From positions 18,963 to 82,962 of the forward strand of contig NZ_CADIKL010000038.1 in NCBI RefSeq assembly GCF_902859945.1: a DNA stretch of 64,000 nucleotides. The letters are read 5' to 3'. The notes beneath the pieces were generated by a model. It ran no database searches and was not told the origin of the DNA. It was given only the letters and a program-made list of their open reading frames with translations. Below, in pieces: positions 25,867-34,800 of the stretch. Both the position numbers and the translations under genes were made by a program. The DNA is from Paraburkholderia caffeinitolerans. Its GTDB lineage: Bacteria; Pseudomonadota; Gammaproteobacteria; Burkholderiales; Burkholderiaceae. Every line of letters starts with the position of its first letter. Position 1 is the stretch's first letter.

Positions 25867-25998
25867 GCAAGGTGGCGCGAGCGCGCGGAGGAATTCGATC
25901 GAGGTCGAATCGTTTGTTGTCTGTTGATAGCGCACGCCAGGAAGCGTTGCGAGTACTGCGTGTCCTCCGCTGCAATTGCGCCGCCCCTCAATTCGTTC

Positions 25999-26014
25999 TG
26001 TGCGCTAGCGCACA
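25999..26014. promoter_or_regulatory. 16-bp perfect palindrome upstream of the methyltransferase gene
   Basis: TGTGCGCTAGCGCACA, about 65 bases before the likely start at 26080. A candidate operator for a dimeric regulator. Confidence 0.4.
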
Positions 26015-26079
26015 TTTGAATGAAATCTCCACGCCTACCATGCCATCTATCGCTACATCGCGAGTCTGTTTCGGGAGCA

Positions 26080-27147
26080 ATGATGGCAGACACCCCACGT
26101 ATGGACCCGAAATCGTCTACCCCTGACAACTCGCAGCGGAGCGAGCCGACCCCCGAGCGGCTGCTCGCGTTGGGCATGGGCTTCTGGGCGTCCAAGACCT
26201 TGCTTTCCGCGGTCGAACTCGAGGTGTTCACGAACCTCGCAAGCGGTCCTCTGGATGCGGTACACCTGGCCGACGCACTTGGGCTCCATCCGAGGGGCGC
26301 CCTGGATTTTTTCGATGCGCTCGTCGCGTTGGCCGTGTTGGAACGTGAAGACGGAATCTATCGGAACACGCCGGAGGCCGCGCTGTTTCTGGACAAATCG
26401 AAGTCCAGCTATGTAGGCGGTTTGCTCGAAATGGCCAACTCGCGGCTTTACCCTTTCTGGGGTTCGCTGACCGAGGCGCTTCGCACTGGGCAACCGCAAA
26501 ACGAGGCAAAGCAAGGCGGCAACCCGTTCGACGCGATCTATCGCGACGAGCAGTCTCTACGCGGCTTTCTCAAGGCGATGAGTGGAGTCAGCCTGGGCGC
26601 TGCAAGAGCGATGGCGCAGAAGTTTCCATGGCACGAGTACCGCACGTTCATCGACATCGGCACCGCACAAGGCACGCTGCCTGTGCAGATCGCACTCGCT
26701 CATCCGCACCTGACAGGCGGCGGTTTCGACCTGCCGGTCGTGGGCCCGGTATTCGACGAGTACGTGGCATCGAACGGACTGAAGGAGCGGCTGCGTTTCT
26801 ACGCGGGCGACTTTTTCAGGGATCCCTGTCCGACGGCAGACGTGCTCGTGATGGGGCATATCCTCCACGACTGGGACCTCGAGCAGAAACGCAACCTCAT
26901 CGCGAAGTGTTACGCGGCGCTGACTCCCGGCGGATGCCTGATCGTCTACGACGCAGTAATCGACGATGAACGCAGGCAGAATGCATTGGGCCTTCTGATG
27001 AGTCTGAACATGCTGATCGAAACACCTGGTGGCTTTGACTATACCGGCGCGCAGTGTTGTGAATGGATGAAGGAAGCCGGCTTCACGCAGGTACGTGTCG
27101 AACCACTCGCCGGCGCGGAGTCGATGGTGATCGGCATTCGGTCGTGA
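26080..27147 (+). CDS. SAM-dependent O-methyltransferase (acetylserotonin-OMT-like)
   Basis: About 355 residues from ATG 26080 (GGGAGC upstream). The N-terminal half is a winged-helix dimerisation domain ('VELEVFTNLASGPLDAVHLA', 'DALGLHPRGALDFFDALVAL'); the C-terminal half is a Rossmann methyltransferase with 'FIDIGTAQGTLPVQIA' as SAM-binding motif I and 'GHILHDWDLEQKRNLIAKC' as the usual catalytic-region block with His. These enzymes methylate hydroxyls on small aromatic or polyketide molecules. It stands alone after phaC; product unknown. Confidence 0.85.
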   Translation: MMADTPRMDPKSSTPDNSQRSEPTPERLLALGMGFWASKTLLSAVELEVFTNLASGPLDAVHLADALGLHPRGALDFFDALVALAVLEREDGIYRNTPEAALFLDKSKSSYVGGLLEMANSRLYPFWGSLTEALRTGQPQNEAKQGGNPFDAIYRDEQSLRGFLKAMSGVSLGAARAMAQKFPWHEYRTFIDIGTAQGTLPVQIALAHPHLTGGGFDLPVVGPVFDEYVASNGLKERLRFYAGDFFRDPCPTADVLVMGHILHDWDLEQKRNLIAKCYAALTPGGCLIVYDAVIDDERRQNALGLLMSLNMLIETPGGFDYTGAQCCEWMKEAGFTQVRVEPLAGAESMVIGIRS

Positions 27148-27253
27148 CATCAGGCGCACACGTCACGAAAAGCGCAGCATTGTTACTCGCGCTCGCCACT
27201 AACCCTTTTCGTCGGCGTTCAGCGCGTCGATAAGCTCCTCTTCAGCCTGAAGA

Positions 27254-27484
27254 TCAGAGCGAACAATCTGCGCAATAACGGTTCCGCCCTGCGCCACCAA
27301 CACGGATGGCTCGGTAAAACCCTTCGTCGACCCAATCAACGATTCGGCCTGAGAAGTTGACTTCGACATTCAGTTCAGACCACGCCAACAAATAATCATG
27401 CATCGATGGCATCACGACGAGTCTGCCTAACGTATCCGCAGGCGTCAGTCGCAACGTGCCTTTGGGGCGTGGACAACGCCCCAT
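27254..27484 (-). pseudogene. LysR-type regulator fragment
   Basis: The minus-strand frame contains 'PKGTLRLTPADTLGRLVVM' and 'FSGRIVDWVDEGFYRAIRVG', the start of the inducer-binding domain of LysR regulators ('GtLRls...fGr....p.l', 'dr.vDlveEGfDlaiRig'). The helix-turn-helix upstream and the second half of the sensor domain are missing, and the frame ends at a TGA after ~76 residues. A remnant of a regulator that may once have served the neighbouring genes. Confidence 0.6.
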
Positions 27485-27699
27485 CTACCTTCGAATTGCG
27501 GGGATGGCGTCTCGCGCTGCCGTGGTCCAGCCAAGGCTTCGGAAAGCCATATATGTAAGTGGTTCAGCCAACAGACTCGAAAGAGCAATCAACGGACGAT
27601 GATGCGTGGCCGATGGCGAATGAGGTTGTTACCGCAACGTTCAGGCATGGCGGACGGCCGAGACCATTACGCAGCACGCAATCTTCCGGAGAACAGGTT

Positions 27700-28224
27700 T
27701 TGAAAATCATGCACCTAGCCATTGCGACTTTCGTGTCGGTCGCAACTGCGTACCCCGCTTTTGCGAAGGATGCCATCGACAATGACTGGTATATCGCACC
27801 TACGTTCAGCTTCACCATAAACGATAGCAACCGGGCCAAGTCTACAGGCGTCGCGGGAGGAGCGGCATTGGGCAAGGTATTGAACGAGAACTGGAATATT
27901 GAACTGGCGGGGCAATACGTTGACTTTGGGGCGGAAGATAACCAGGCCAGCATCGTACTCGACGCGCTGTATTTCCTGAAGCGCAATAAATCCTTTTCCC
28001 CTTACGTCACGCTGGGCATCGGCGGCGTGCATGAGGGGCCGCTTCCAAATGACGGCAGGAATCAGGATCTGCTGCTCAGAGGGGGGGTTGGCTTCACCAC
28101 CAGTCTGAATAAGTACATCGATTTTCGAATGGATGCCCGCTATCAATGGCATGGAAGCACGGGGGGCGCACCGAATCTCGGAGATTGTTTCATCTCCGCC
28201 GGCCTGAACATCTACTTCAGGTGA
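27700..28224 (+). CDS. Small outer-membrane beta-barrel protein
   Basis: About 174 residues from TTG 27700 (GGAG eight bases upstream); ATG 27709 is the alternative. Signal peptide 'LAIATFVSVATAYPAFA', then an eight-strand OmpA/OmpW-like barrel: 'DWYIAPTFSFTINDSNRA', 'NWNIELAGQYVDFG', 'FSPYVTLGIGGVH' and a last strand 'FISAGLNIYFR'. There is no OmpA peptidoglycan-binding domain. Such proteins form small pores or adhesins in the outer membrane. Promoter and partner genes are not evident. Confidence 0.75.
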   Translation: MKIMHLAIATFVSVATAYPAFAKDAIDNDWYIAPTFSFTINDSNRAKSTGVAGGAALGKVLNENWNIELAGQYVDFGAEDNQASIVLDALYFLKRNKSFSPYVTLGIGGVHEGPLPNDGRNQDLLLRGGVGFTTSLNKYIDFRMDARYQWHGSTGGAPNLGDCFISAGLNIYFR

Positions 28225-28655
28225 CGTGCACGCGGTGCGCTGAACTTCCGGCCACACGTTGCACTCGAGGACGCGCGTCAGCCGTGGCGATGCGCGATCT
28301 GTTTGCATACAGCCATTCGTTGTGTGCGCTCGCCTACACTTCTTTTCAAGAATAGCTTGTCGCTTCTCGCACTTCACATATCGTCGTGTGGGATATTGTT
28401 CCGAATACCGCCTGGCGTCGCGGGTTGTCGCCGCGCCTGGCAGAGGCACAATTCCCCCATGACCTCGCCCGCTCGCGAAAACTTCGTCGCCCAATGCTCC
28501 GCTCGAAGCCATCTACAGTCAGCGCCGGCCGACTGCGTGCTCGCCCCTGCACCGCTGATGCTCGATCCAATCGATCACCGTAGAAACGCGGTGACCGTGT
28601 AACGCACCGGGTTCGTTACGACACGGCTTCAAAGTCTCCCATTAAGGAGGGTGAC
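28225..28655 (+). other. Intergenic gap without recognised gene
   Basis: 431 bases between the beta-barrel gene and the FAD protein gene. No frame here has a ribosome site or recognisable product. AAGGAGG (about 28644-28650) is the ribosome site for the gene at 28656. Confidence 0.5.
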
Positions 28656-30068
28656 ATGGCATCGATCGAGTCCGACTACTTCGTGACAGGAACGGGCGCC
28701 ACCGCCATGGCATTCGTCGACACGTTGCTCACCGAGTCGCCCGATGCGCAAGTCGTGATGGTGGATCGCCACCACCGTCCCGGCGGCCATTGGAACGACT
28801 CCTATCCGTATGTGCGGCTGCATCAACCGTCCGCCTGGTATGGCGTGGCGTCGCGCGAACTGAGCGACTGGTCGCATGAAGCGACAGGCTTCAATGAAGG
28901 CATGCTGGGTCTCGCCTCGGGAGCCGAGGTGCTCGCGCATTTCGAGCAGGTGATGAAACAGCGCTTCATTCCTTCTGGCCGCGTGCAGTGGTTTCCGAAA
29001 TGCGATCACTTCGCGAGTGACGGCCGCACGCACCGCTTCCGCTCGCTGCTGACCGGCGCCGAGCACGAGGTGCGCGCGCGGCGCAAATGGGTGAATGCCA
29101 CGCATGCGAAGACAGAGGTGCCCTCCACTCACCCGCCCAAATACAGCGTGGCCGAGGGTGTGCGATGCATTCCCTGCAACGAGCTGCCGAAGGTTACGCG
29201 GCCTTACTCGTGCTATACCGTCGTCGGCTCCGGCAAGACTGGCATGGATGCGTGCATCTGGCTGATCGAGAACGGTGTCCCGCACGAACGTATCCGCTGG
29301 ATCATGCCGCGTGACGCCTGGGTGATGGACCGTGCCAACATGCAGCCCGGCCCGAATGGCTGGCGGCGCTATCTCGAGAACGGCGTGGTGCAATTCGATG
29401 CGATCCGCGACGCACGTGATGTCCCCGACCTGTTCCGGCGACTCGAAGCGGGCGGCGCGCTGATGCGGATCGACCCTGCGATCGAACCTACGACCTACCG
29501 CTGCGCACTCGTTTCGCGCGGCGAGATGGCCCAATTGCGCAAGGTCGGTGAGATCGCGCGGCTGGGCCGCGTGCGCGCAATCGAGCCGTCGCGCATCGTA
29601 CTGGAGAAGGGTGAACTCACCGCCGATCCCGACACGCTGTATATCGACTGCACGGCCAGCGCGATTCAACCGGTGCCAGACGTGCCGGTGTTCCAGGATG
29701 AAGCGATCAACCTCCTGATGGTGCGCTGGTGTCAGCCGGTCTTTTCGGGCAGCGTGATCGCCTGGGTTGAAGCGCACCTGGCGAATCTGCAGGAACAGAA
29801 CGCAATGTGCACGCCCGTGCCCTCGCCCGAACTGCCGATCGACTACCTGCGCATGTGGCTGCCGACGCTCACCAATGCAGCCCACTGGCAGCAGAATCCC
29901 GACCTGAGCGCCTGGCTCAGGCAGTGCCGGCTCAACGGGCAGGTGGTGGTGCTCAAAGGCGTGGCGATGGACGCTGCCGTGCAGGACCTTCTCAAGGCCG
30001 TCGGCGCCAAGGCTATGGACGCGGCGCAGCGCATTCCGCAATTGCTGGCAACAGCGGAGGCAGCGTGA
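28656..30068 (+). CDS. FAD/NAD(P)-dependent monooxygenase-like oxidoreductase
   Basis: A 470-residue cytoplasmic protein. The N-terminal nucleotide-binding fold ('YFVTGTGATAMAFVDTLL') carries an altered GxGxxx signature, and 'VVMVDRHHRPGGHWNDSYPY' resembles the FAD-loop/FxGxWxxN-like block of flavin monooxygenases. A second Rossmann motif, 'YTVVGSGKTGMDACIWLIEN', is the NADPH site. Its stop overlaps the GTG of the following alpha/beta hydrolase (GTGA), so the two act together: oxidation followed by hydrolysis of an ester, lactone or epoxide. The substrate is not recognisable. Confidence 0.75.
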   Translation: MASIESDYFVTGTGATAMAFVDTLLTESPDAQVVMVDRHHRPGGHWNDSYPYVRLHQPSAWYGVASRELSDWSHEATGFNEGMLGLASGAEVLAHFEQVMKQRFIPSGRVQWFPKCDHFASDGRTHRFRSLLTGAEHEVRARRKWVNATHAKTEVPSTHPPKYSVAEGVRCIPCNELPKVTRPYSCYTVVGSGKTGMDACIWLIENGVPHERIRWIMPRDAWVMDRANMQPGPNGWRRYLENGVVQFDAIRDARDVPDLFRRLEAGGALMRIDPAIEPTTYRCALVSRGEMAQLRKVGEIARLGRVRAIEPSRIVLEKGELTADPDTLYIDCTASAIQPVPDVPVFQDEAINLLMVRWCQPVFSGSVIAWVEAHLANLQEQNAMCTPVPSPELPIDYLRMWLPTLTNAAHWQQNPDLSAWLRQCRLNGQVVVLKGVAMDAAVQDLLKAVGAKAMDAAQRIPQLLATAEAA

Positions 30069-31039
30069 GCGCCCCCCGCGAGGTGCAGCTCGAGACGCTG
30101 CAGGTCGGCGCCATCCGCATGCGTGTCGCGCTGCAGGGCGATGGGCCGCTCGTGGTGTTTTGCCACGGATTTCCGGAGTCGTGGATATCCTGGCGTGCAC
30201 AGATGGCTGCGGTCGCGGACGCGGGCTACCGCGCTGCAGCGCCGGACATGCGCGGCTACGGCGGCACCGACGCACCTGCCGACCCAGCGCAGTACACGAT
30301 GCTGCACCACGCTGGCGACATGGTGGAACTGGTCCGGGTACTCGGCGCGGGAACGGCTGTGATCGTCGGCCACGACTGGGGAGCGCCCGCAGCCTGGAAC
30401 AGTGCGCTGCTGCGGCCCGATGTGTTCCGTGCCGTCGTCGGCCTGAGCGTACCCTATGTCCCACCCGCGAAGACCGACTTGCTGACAGCACTCGAGCGGC
30501 AGGGCGTGACGACCTTCTACATGCAGTACTTCCAGCATGAGGGTGTGGCTGAGGAGGAGCTTCAGGCCGATGTCGCAGCGACCCTGCGCCGCTTGACGTT
30601 CAGCATGTCGGGCGACGGCCCGGGCCGCATGGTCGCCGGCATCCTCGCGCCGGGCGCCGGTCTCCTCGATACCACCGTCGACCCCGACGTATTGCCGGCC
30701 TGGCTGCTTCAGGACGACCTCGATTATGTCGTCGGGGAGTTCCGACGCACTGGCTTCCGGGGTGGATTGAATTGGTACCGCGCGATCCGCGGGAGCGCGG
30801 AACTGCTCGCCCCCTGGTATGGTTGTCCGATTCGTCAGCCATCACTCTTCATCGGCGGCGCGCGCGACGATGTGCTCAGGTTTCCAGGCATGCAGCAGCG
30901 CGTCGCTGGGTTGCCGCAAGTGCTGCCGGGGTTGCGCGGTGCTCACGTGCTCGAAGGTGCGGGCCATTGGCTACAGCGCGAGCGCGCTGGGGAAGTGAAC
31001 CGGTTGCTACTCTCCTTCCTGAGCGAACTCGATGGGTGA
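30065..31039 (+). CDS. Alpha/beta hydrolase, epoxide-hydrolase-like
   Basis: A 324-residue protein from GTG 30065, overlapping the previous stop. 'VVFCHGFPESWISWRAQM' is the oxyanion-hole HGxP motif, 'VIVGHDWGAPAAWNSAL' the nucleophile elbow with Asp in place of Ser, typical of epoxide hydrolases and haloalkane dehalogenases, and 'HVLEGAGHWLQRERAGEVNR' holds the catalytic His. Length and the cap region support soluble epoxide hydrolase. Cytoplasmic. Coupled to the FAD protein, so it probably opens the epoxide or ester which that enzyme makes. Confidence 0.88.
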   Translation: MSAPREVQLETLQVGAIRMRVALQGDGPLVVFCHGFPESWISWRAQMAAVADAGYRAAAPDMRGYGGTDAPADPAQYTMLHHAGDMVELVRVLGAGTAVIVGHDWGAPAAWNSALLRPDVFRAVVGLSVPYVPPAKTDLLTALERQGVTTFYMQYFQHEGVAEEELQADVAATLRRLTFSMSGDGPGRMVAGILAPGAGLLDTTVDPDVLPAWLLQDDLDYVVGEFRRTGFRGGLNWYRAIRGSAELLAPWYGCPIRQPSLFIGGARDDVLRFPGMQQRVAGLPQVLPGLRGAHVLEGAGHWLQRERAGEVNRLLLSFLSELDG

Positions 31040-31208
31040 CCTGCGCAATGATGAAAACTTGCAAAGCGACGGCATACCTGCCGATGCTTGCGAGACAGGC
31101 TTTCTTTGTCGCTATGTTGCTCTGCAGCCTGCCGCCGAAGCGACTAAGGTTAGTAGTTACGATCGTCGCTTCGTGACCGAGAACACCGGTTCAATGAAGG
31201 TTCTGTAG
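31032..31208 (+). CDS. Possible small ORF overlapping the hydrolase stop
   Basis: ATG 31032 overlaps the hydrolase TGA by eight bases and the frame stays open for 58 codons to TAG 31208 ('MGDLRNDENLQSDGIPADAC' start). It has two close Cys residues and no recognised domain. No independent ribosome site beyond that of coupling; it may be an eroded gene or chance. Confidence 0.25.
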   Translation: MGDLRNDENLQSDGIPADACETGFLCRYVALQPAAEATKVSSYDRRFVTENTGSMKVL

Positions 31209-31234
31209 GTGCCATTGAAGGCTTCAACGGCGCC

Positions 31235-32008
31235 CTACAGGTCGTATCCGCCGGTTACGCTCAGTTGCTGCCCAGTGACGTAGGCCGCGTTATCGGACGC
31301 GAGAAACACTGCCGCGCGGCCGATGTCCTCGGGCTTGCCCCAGCGCTTGAGCGCGAGCATGCGCATCGTCTCATCGATCCACTTCTGGTCGAATTGGCCC
31401 TGTGCCAGAAGTTGCGGGAACATGCCGGCCTCGATCACGCCGACCAAAATCGAGTTCGCGCGGACGTTGTAGCGGCCTTCCTCGCGAGCGATACCCTTGA
31501 CCAGCGATTCATTGGCCGCTTTCGGCGCGACAGACAAGCCATCGCGATCGGGCCAGCGATGATGGCCGCCCGAGCCGAGCGTGACGAAGGAGCCGCCGCC
31601 GGAGTCACGAAAGTGCGGCAGGGCTGACTTGACCGCATTGAAGAACCCGATGACCTCGACTTCGATGGCACGACGCCAGTCCTCAGGCGTCATCTCGCTG
31701 ATGAATCGCTGGTTCACGAAAGGGCCTGCAGCCCAGACCACGGTGTGCACCCGGCCATGCGCCTCCACGGCCGCGTCAAGCACCGCCTTGACCTGGGCGG
31801 CATCAGTCACGTCGGCCTGGTGGGTGCTGGCCTTGACGCCCGTATCGCGAATCTGACCCGCGACTCGTTCTGCCACGTCGGCCTTGCTGCGATAGCCAAC
31901 GGCGACCGGTACGCCCGCACGGGCGAATTCAACGGCCACACCTTGTCCAAGACCACCGCTTCCACCAAAAATCAGGGCGGCGCCATTCGGAAATCCGTTC
32001 TTGTTCAT
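31235..32008 (-). CDS. SDR-family protein with catalytic Tyr replaced
   Basis: A 257-residue Rossmann protein; GGAGGG precedes ATG 32008. The cofactor loop 'FGGSGGLGQG' and 'ADVTDAAQV' are intact, as is the PG-like region 'VIEAGMF'. The active site differs from the classical SDR set: Ser146 is present in 'VTLGSGG', Lys163 is present, but the YxxxK Tyr position is Ser159 ('LSVAPKAAN') and the NNAG Asn is lost ('WAAG'). It may be a non-catalytic or altered SDR. On the minus strand, separate from the FAD/hydrolase pair. Confidence 0.8.
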   Translation of the reverse strand: MNKNGFPNGAALIFGGSGGLGQGVAVEFARAGVPVAVGYRSKADVAERVAGQIRDTGVKASTHQADVTDAAQVKAVLDAAVEAHGRVHTVVWAAGPFVNQRFISEMTPEDWRRAIEVEVIGFFNAVKSALPHFRDSGGGSFVTLGSGGHHRWPDRDGLSVAPKAANESLVKGIAREEGRYNVRANSILVGVIEAGMFPQLLAQGQFDQKWIDETMRMLALKRWGKPEDIGRAAVFLASDNAAYVTGQQLSVTGGYDL

Positions 32009-32178
32009 CCTTGTCCCTCCAGTCCTCGGAATATCGACGGGTTGTCGTCGAGGTCAAGGTATCAACAAGGGAATCGGCGCGGAACGTTCTGCGCATGGCG
32101 ATCAAAAAGTATCGCCAAGTGATCCTTTTCGGTGGCACGTTGCGGTACGACGTATTCGGGGGGCGCCACGCGCCCGTC

Positions 32179-32931
32179 TCACCGGGTCCAGAAGATCCGT
32201 GGATCTGTCGGGCGCGCAGTGCAAAGCATGCTGTACCAAGCCGTCTGCCCGGCGGGCAGGGAGCGGTCGTCGGTCGCGAGTTCCCGCATCCGATGCGAAA
32301 GCGACGCAATCATTTGGCGCAACTGGTCTATCGATCCGCGTGACAGCTTGACGGTTTCGAGTTCCCAGACCGATTGCGGGTCGTGAAAATCCATCGTTTC
32401 AAAATGCCGGCGCATCGTGTCGTCCACGGCGCGTCGCAAGGGACCGCCCGGAATCCATTCCGGATGCCGTACCGTCAGGACGCGCACACGATTGCCAGGA
32501 AACAAATCGAGCAAGCGGAGTTTTTCGAGTCGCCGCAAATGAAGGATGAGGCCTGGCTCGTCGAGGTCGAACTCCTGTTGAATCTCCTGTGGTGTCCAGT
32601 CATAGCGCAGCAGCAGGAAGATGAATGCGGTAAAAGGAGCATCGGCCAGTCCCTGTTCCTGCTCGATGCTCACCGCGCGAGCCTTCGTATCGCTTCGGCG
32701 TGCGGCCAACTCGGCGAGCTCGATGAGCCGGATGCCCGCGATAGAACATACCGACTCGAGCATCTCGACGCTCAGGCCTTGCCCGGTCAAATTGCGCTTG
32801 ACGGTCGTCTCGCTCACCTTGAGCCGCTCGGCGATATCGCAATAGCGGATGTTGCGGTCCTTCAATACGCTCTTGAGCTCCGCGAGCAGTAGCGCTCGAT
32901 CGGTGGCTCCGTCGGGGTTGTTCGGATGCAT
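32179..32931 (-). CDS. XRE-type helix-turn-helix regulator
   Basis: A 250-residue protein from ATG 32931 (AGGAAGGA upstream); a longer in-frame reading to 33096 lacks support. Residues ~12-65 form an XRE/Cro-type helix-turn-helix ('LKDRNIRYCDIAERLKVSET', 'VKRNLTGQGLSVEMLESVCS'). The rest (~180 residues) has the pattern of a second winged-helix or ligand domain ('WTPQEIQQEFDLDEPGLILH') but no recognised ligand motif. Lies between the SDR gene and the outer-membrane protein gene of the polyamine importer operon on the same strand; possible local regulator. Confidence 0.8.
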   Translation of the reverse strand: MHPNNPDGATDRALLLAELKSVLKDRNIRYCDIAERLKVSETTVKRNLTGQGLSVEMLESVCSIAGIRLIELAELAARRSDTKARAVSIEQEQGLADAPFTAFIFLLLRYDWTPQEIQQEFDLDEPGLILHLRRLEKLRLLDLFPGNRVRVLTVRHPEWIPGGPLRRAVDDTMRRHFETMDFHDPQSVWELETVKLSRGSIDQLRQMIASLSHRMRELATDDRSLPAGQTAWYSMLCTARPTDPRIFWTR

Positions 32932-33153
32932 TCTCGGGCGTCCTTCCTGTGACACAGTCGGGTAATCGCAAAGCCGTGCCGGATAACGATGGATCGGCCC
33001 TGCGAACGGGTCCGGCAATTCTCCCACGTGCTCCCGTGCGAAGAGCAACAAAAAGCCCGCCCAGAAATGAAAAATGCCGGGCACCAGGCCCGGCAAGAAT
33101 GATGAATCGCGCCACTGCCCGCCGGATCCCCGGGCGGGCAGCAGCCCCGTGAA

Positions 33154-34746
33154 TCAGAACGAGTAGATAAGCTGCGTACCGAACAGGTCGTTAGACTTGC
33201 TATACGAGCCATCACTACGCAGGAAGGTATCCTGCGTCGACCAGTCGTGGCGATACTCGACCTTGACCGTGAGTTGCTGCGTCGGATAGAACAGCAGATC
33301 GAGCGCCACGTCCTGACGCACCGCGCCCTTGCATTCGAAGCCATAGCCGCCGTTCGCCTTCGAAGCCGCGAGACAGCTCGCGCCAATGCCGAAGCCGTTA
33401 TACGGATCCATGCCGTTGCCGTTGAGCACGATGCTGCTCGCCCCGCCGCCGTTCTTCTGGTTGGCGAGCACGTCGTAGCGCGCGGTCACGCCCATGCGGC
33501 CAACGTAAGGCAAGCGGAACTTGCGGTTCGCGAGCAGCGAAAGACCATACCATTGCGCCTGCCCGCCGTTATACGCGGCGTGCTGCTGCTGGCCGTAATC
33601 GACTTCCGCGTTGTACTGGATATCCGCGGTCGTATAGCTGAGGTCCGCTTCTCCGAAGAAGAACGTGCCGAACGGGCTGGACGCCTGGCCGCCCACACCG
33701 TAGACGCCAGGCAAGGTGTTGCCGCTCGCGTCCATGCCCTGCACCAGCGTCTGCCGGCCGACGTTGAACGAACCGCCGATGTCGAGCGCGCTCGACCAGA
33801 GATAGTCCACACGCGCCGTGAAGGTCGGCACGCGGTTGCTCGTGGTGATCGGATCGCCCAGCGCATTGGTGCCGGTCTGCATCTGTGCGCCGGAGGTACG
33901 GAACTGCTCGTTGCCGAGCATGAACTTCCAGGCCCACTTGCTGCCCTCGCCCATGTAGTTCATCGCGACGCCAACGTAGCTGCCAGGATCGGAGAAGTCG
34001 TAAAGCAGCCCGTGCGTGAGCGTCAACATCTGGTTCGACAACTGCAGATCGTAGCCGCCGAAGCTCGACATCAAGCCAGCGGAAACGGACGTCGTCATCG
34101 AAAGCGGCACCGTGAAGAATGCCGTGTTCACGATGTTCGAGGTGCTGCTGCCGTGCTCGTTCATCAACTGCGTGATGCCGTTGCCGCGGTTGGGCATCAG
34201 CGAGATTTCCGCCGAAGGTGCCAGCGGGCCCACGCCGAAGGTCTTCTTGATGTCGAGATACACGTCGCCGAACGAACTATTGAAATACTGGTAAGTGTTC
34301 TCGTGGTTCGCGAACAGGAACGAAGACGTCCCAAGGCCTCGATTGTAGATATAGGACGGGTCGAGATAGCCGGACACCGAAAGGCCCGCGATCGGGCCCG
34401 TGGTGGCCGCTTCGGTGAGCGAGTCAACCTTCAGTTGCTGATTGCTGAGTTGCTGTTTCATCTGATCGACTTCGTCGTTGGTCAGATGGGCCTGTGCCTT
34501 GCCGTAGTCGGGCGAACTCACGTCCACCTCCGCCGGAGCGGTGGCTACCGCCGCTGTCGTTGCAGTCGCCGCTGTGCCCTTGGCCGTTGGCTTTGCCCCG
34601 CCCTGCTGCTCGCGCAATGCCTTCACCTCGCTTTGCAGCGCATGAAGCTGCGCCTGCAACGCCTTGATCTGGTCGCTCGTGGTGTCCGCCATGGCGATAC
34701 CCGGCAGCGCGCTGGCCACCATGAGGCAGACAAGCTTCTTTCTCAT
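33154..34746 (-). CDS. Large outer-membrane barrel with N-terminal coiled coil (DUF3138-like)
   Basis: A 530-residue protein with signal peptide ending 'GIAMA'. Residues 25-50 form a coiled coil ('QIKALQAQLHALQSEVKALR'), then an Ala/Thr linker, a second short helix ('NDEVDQMKQQLSNQQLKVDS'), and about 400 residues of alternating beta-strands ending in 'FGTQLIYSF', with the C-terminal Phe used by BAM. This matches a Burkholderiales family of coiled-coil porin-like proteins. It follows potI by 54 bases on the same strand, so it may form the outer-membrane entry for the substrate of that transporter. Confidence 0.8.
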   Translation of the reverse strand: MRKKLVCLMVASALPGIAMADTTSDQIKALQAQLHALQSEVKALREQQGGAKPTAKGTAATATTAAVATAPAEVDVSSPDYGKAQAHLTNDEVDQMKQQLSNQQLKVDSLTEAATTGPIAGLSVSGYLDPSYIYNRGLGTSSFLFANHENTYQYFNSSFGDVYLDIKKTFGVGPLAPSAEISLMPNRGNGITQLMNEHGSSTSNIVNTAFFTVPLSMTTSVSAGLMSSFGGYDLQLSNQMLTLTHGLLYDFSDPGSYVGVAMNYMGEGSKWAWKFMLGNEQFRTSGAQMQTGTNALGDPITTSNRVPTFTARVDYLWSSALDIGGSFNVGRQTLVQGMDASGNTLPGVYGVGGQASSPFGTFFFGEADLSYTTADIQYNAEVDYGQQQHAAYNGGQAQWYGLSLLANRKFRLPYVGRMGVTARYDVLANQKNGGGASSIVLNGNGMDPYNGFGIGASCLAASKANGGYGFECKGAVRQDVALDLLFYPTQQLTVKVEYRHDWSTQDTFLRSDGSYSKSNDLFGTQLIYSF

Positions 34747-34800
34747 CCTTTGTTCTCCTTAATGGTTCTAATGTGAAGCGGATGTTTTCAATGGAATGCT

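Noticed and set aside
27199..27369. 56-codon minus-strand frame 'MSKSTSQAESLIGSTKGFTE' within the LysR fragment
   Set aside because: No ribosome site, overlaps the frame that matches LysR, and only faintly resembles another family.
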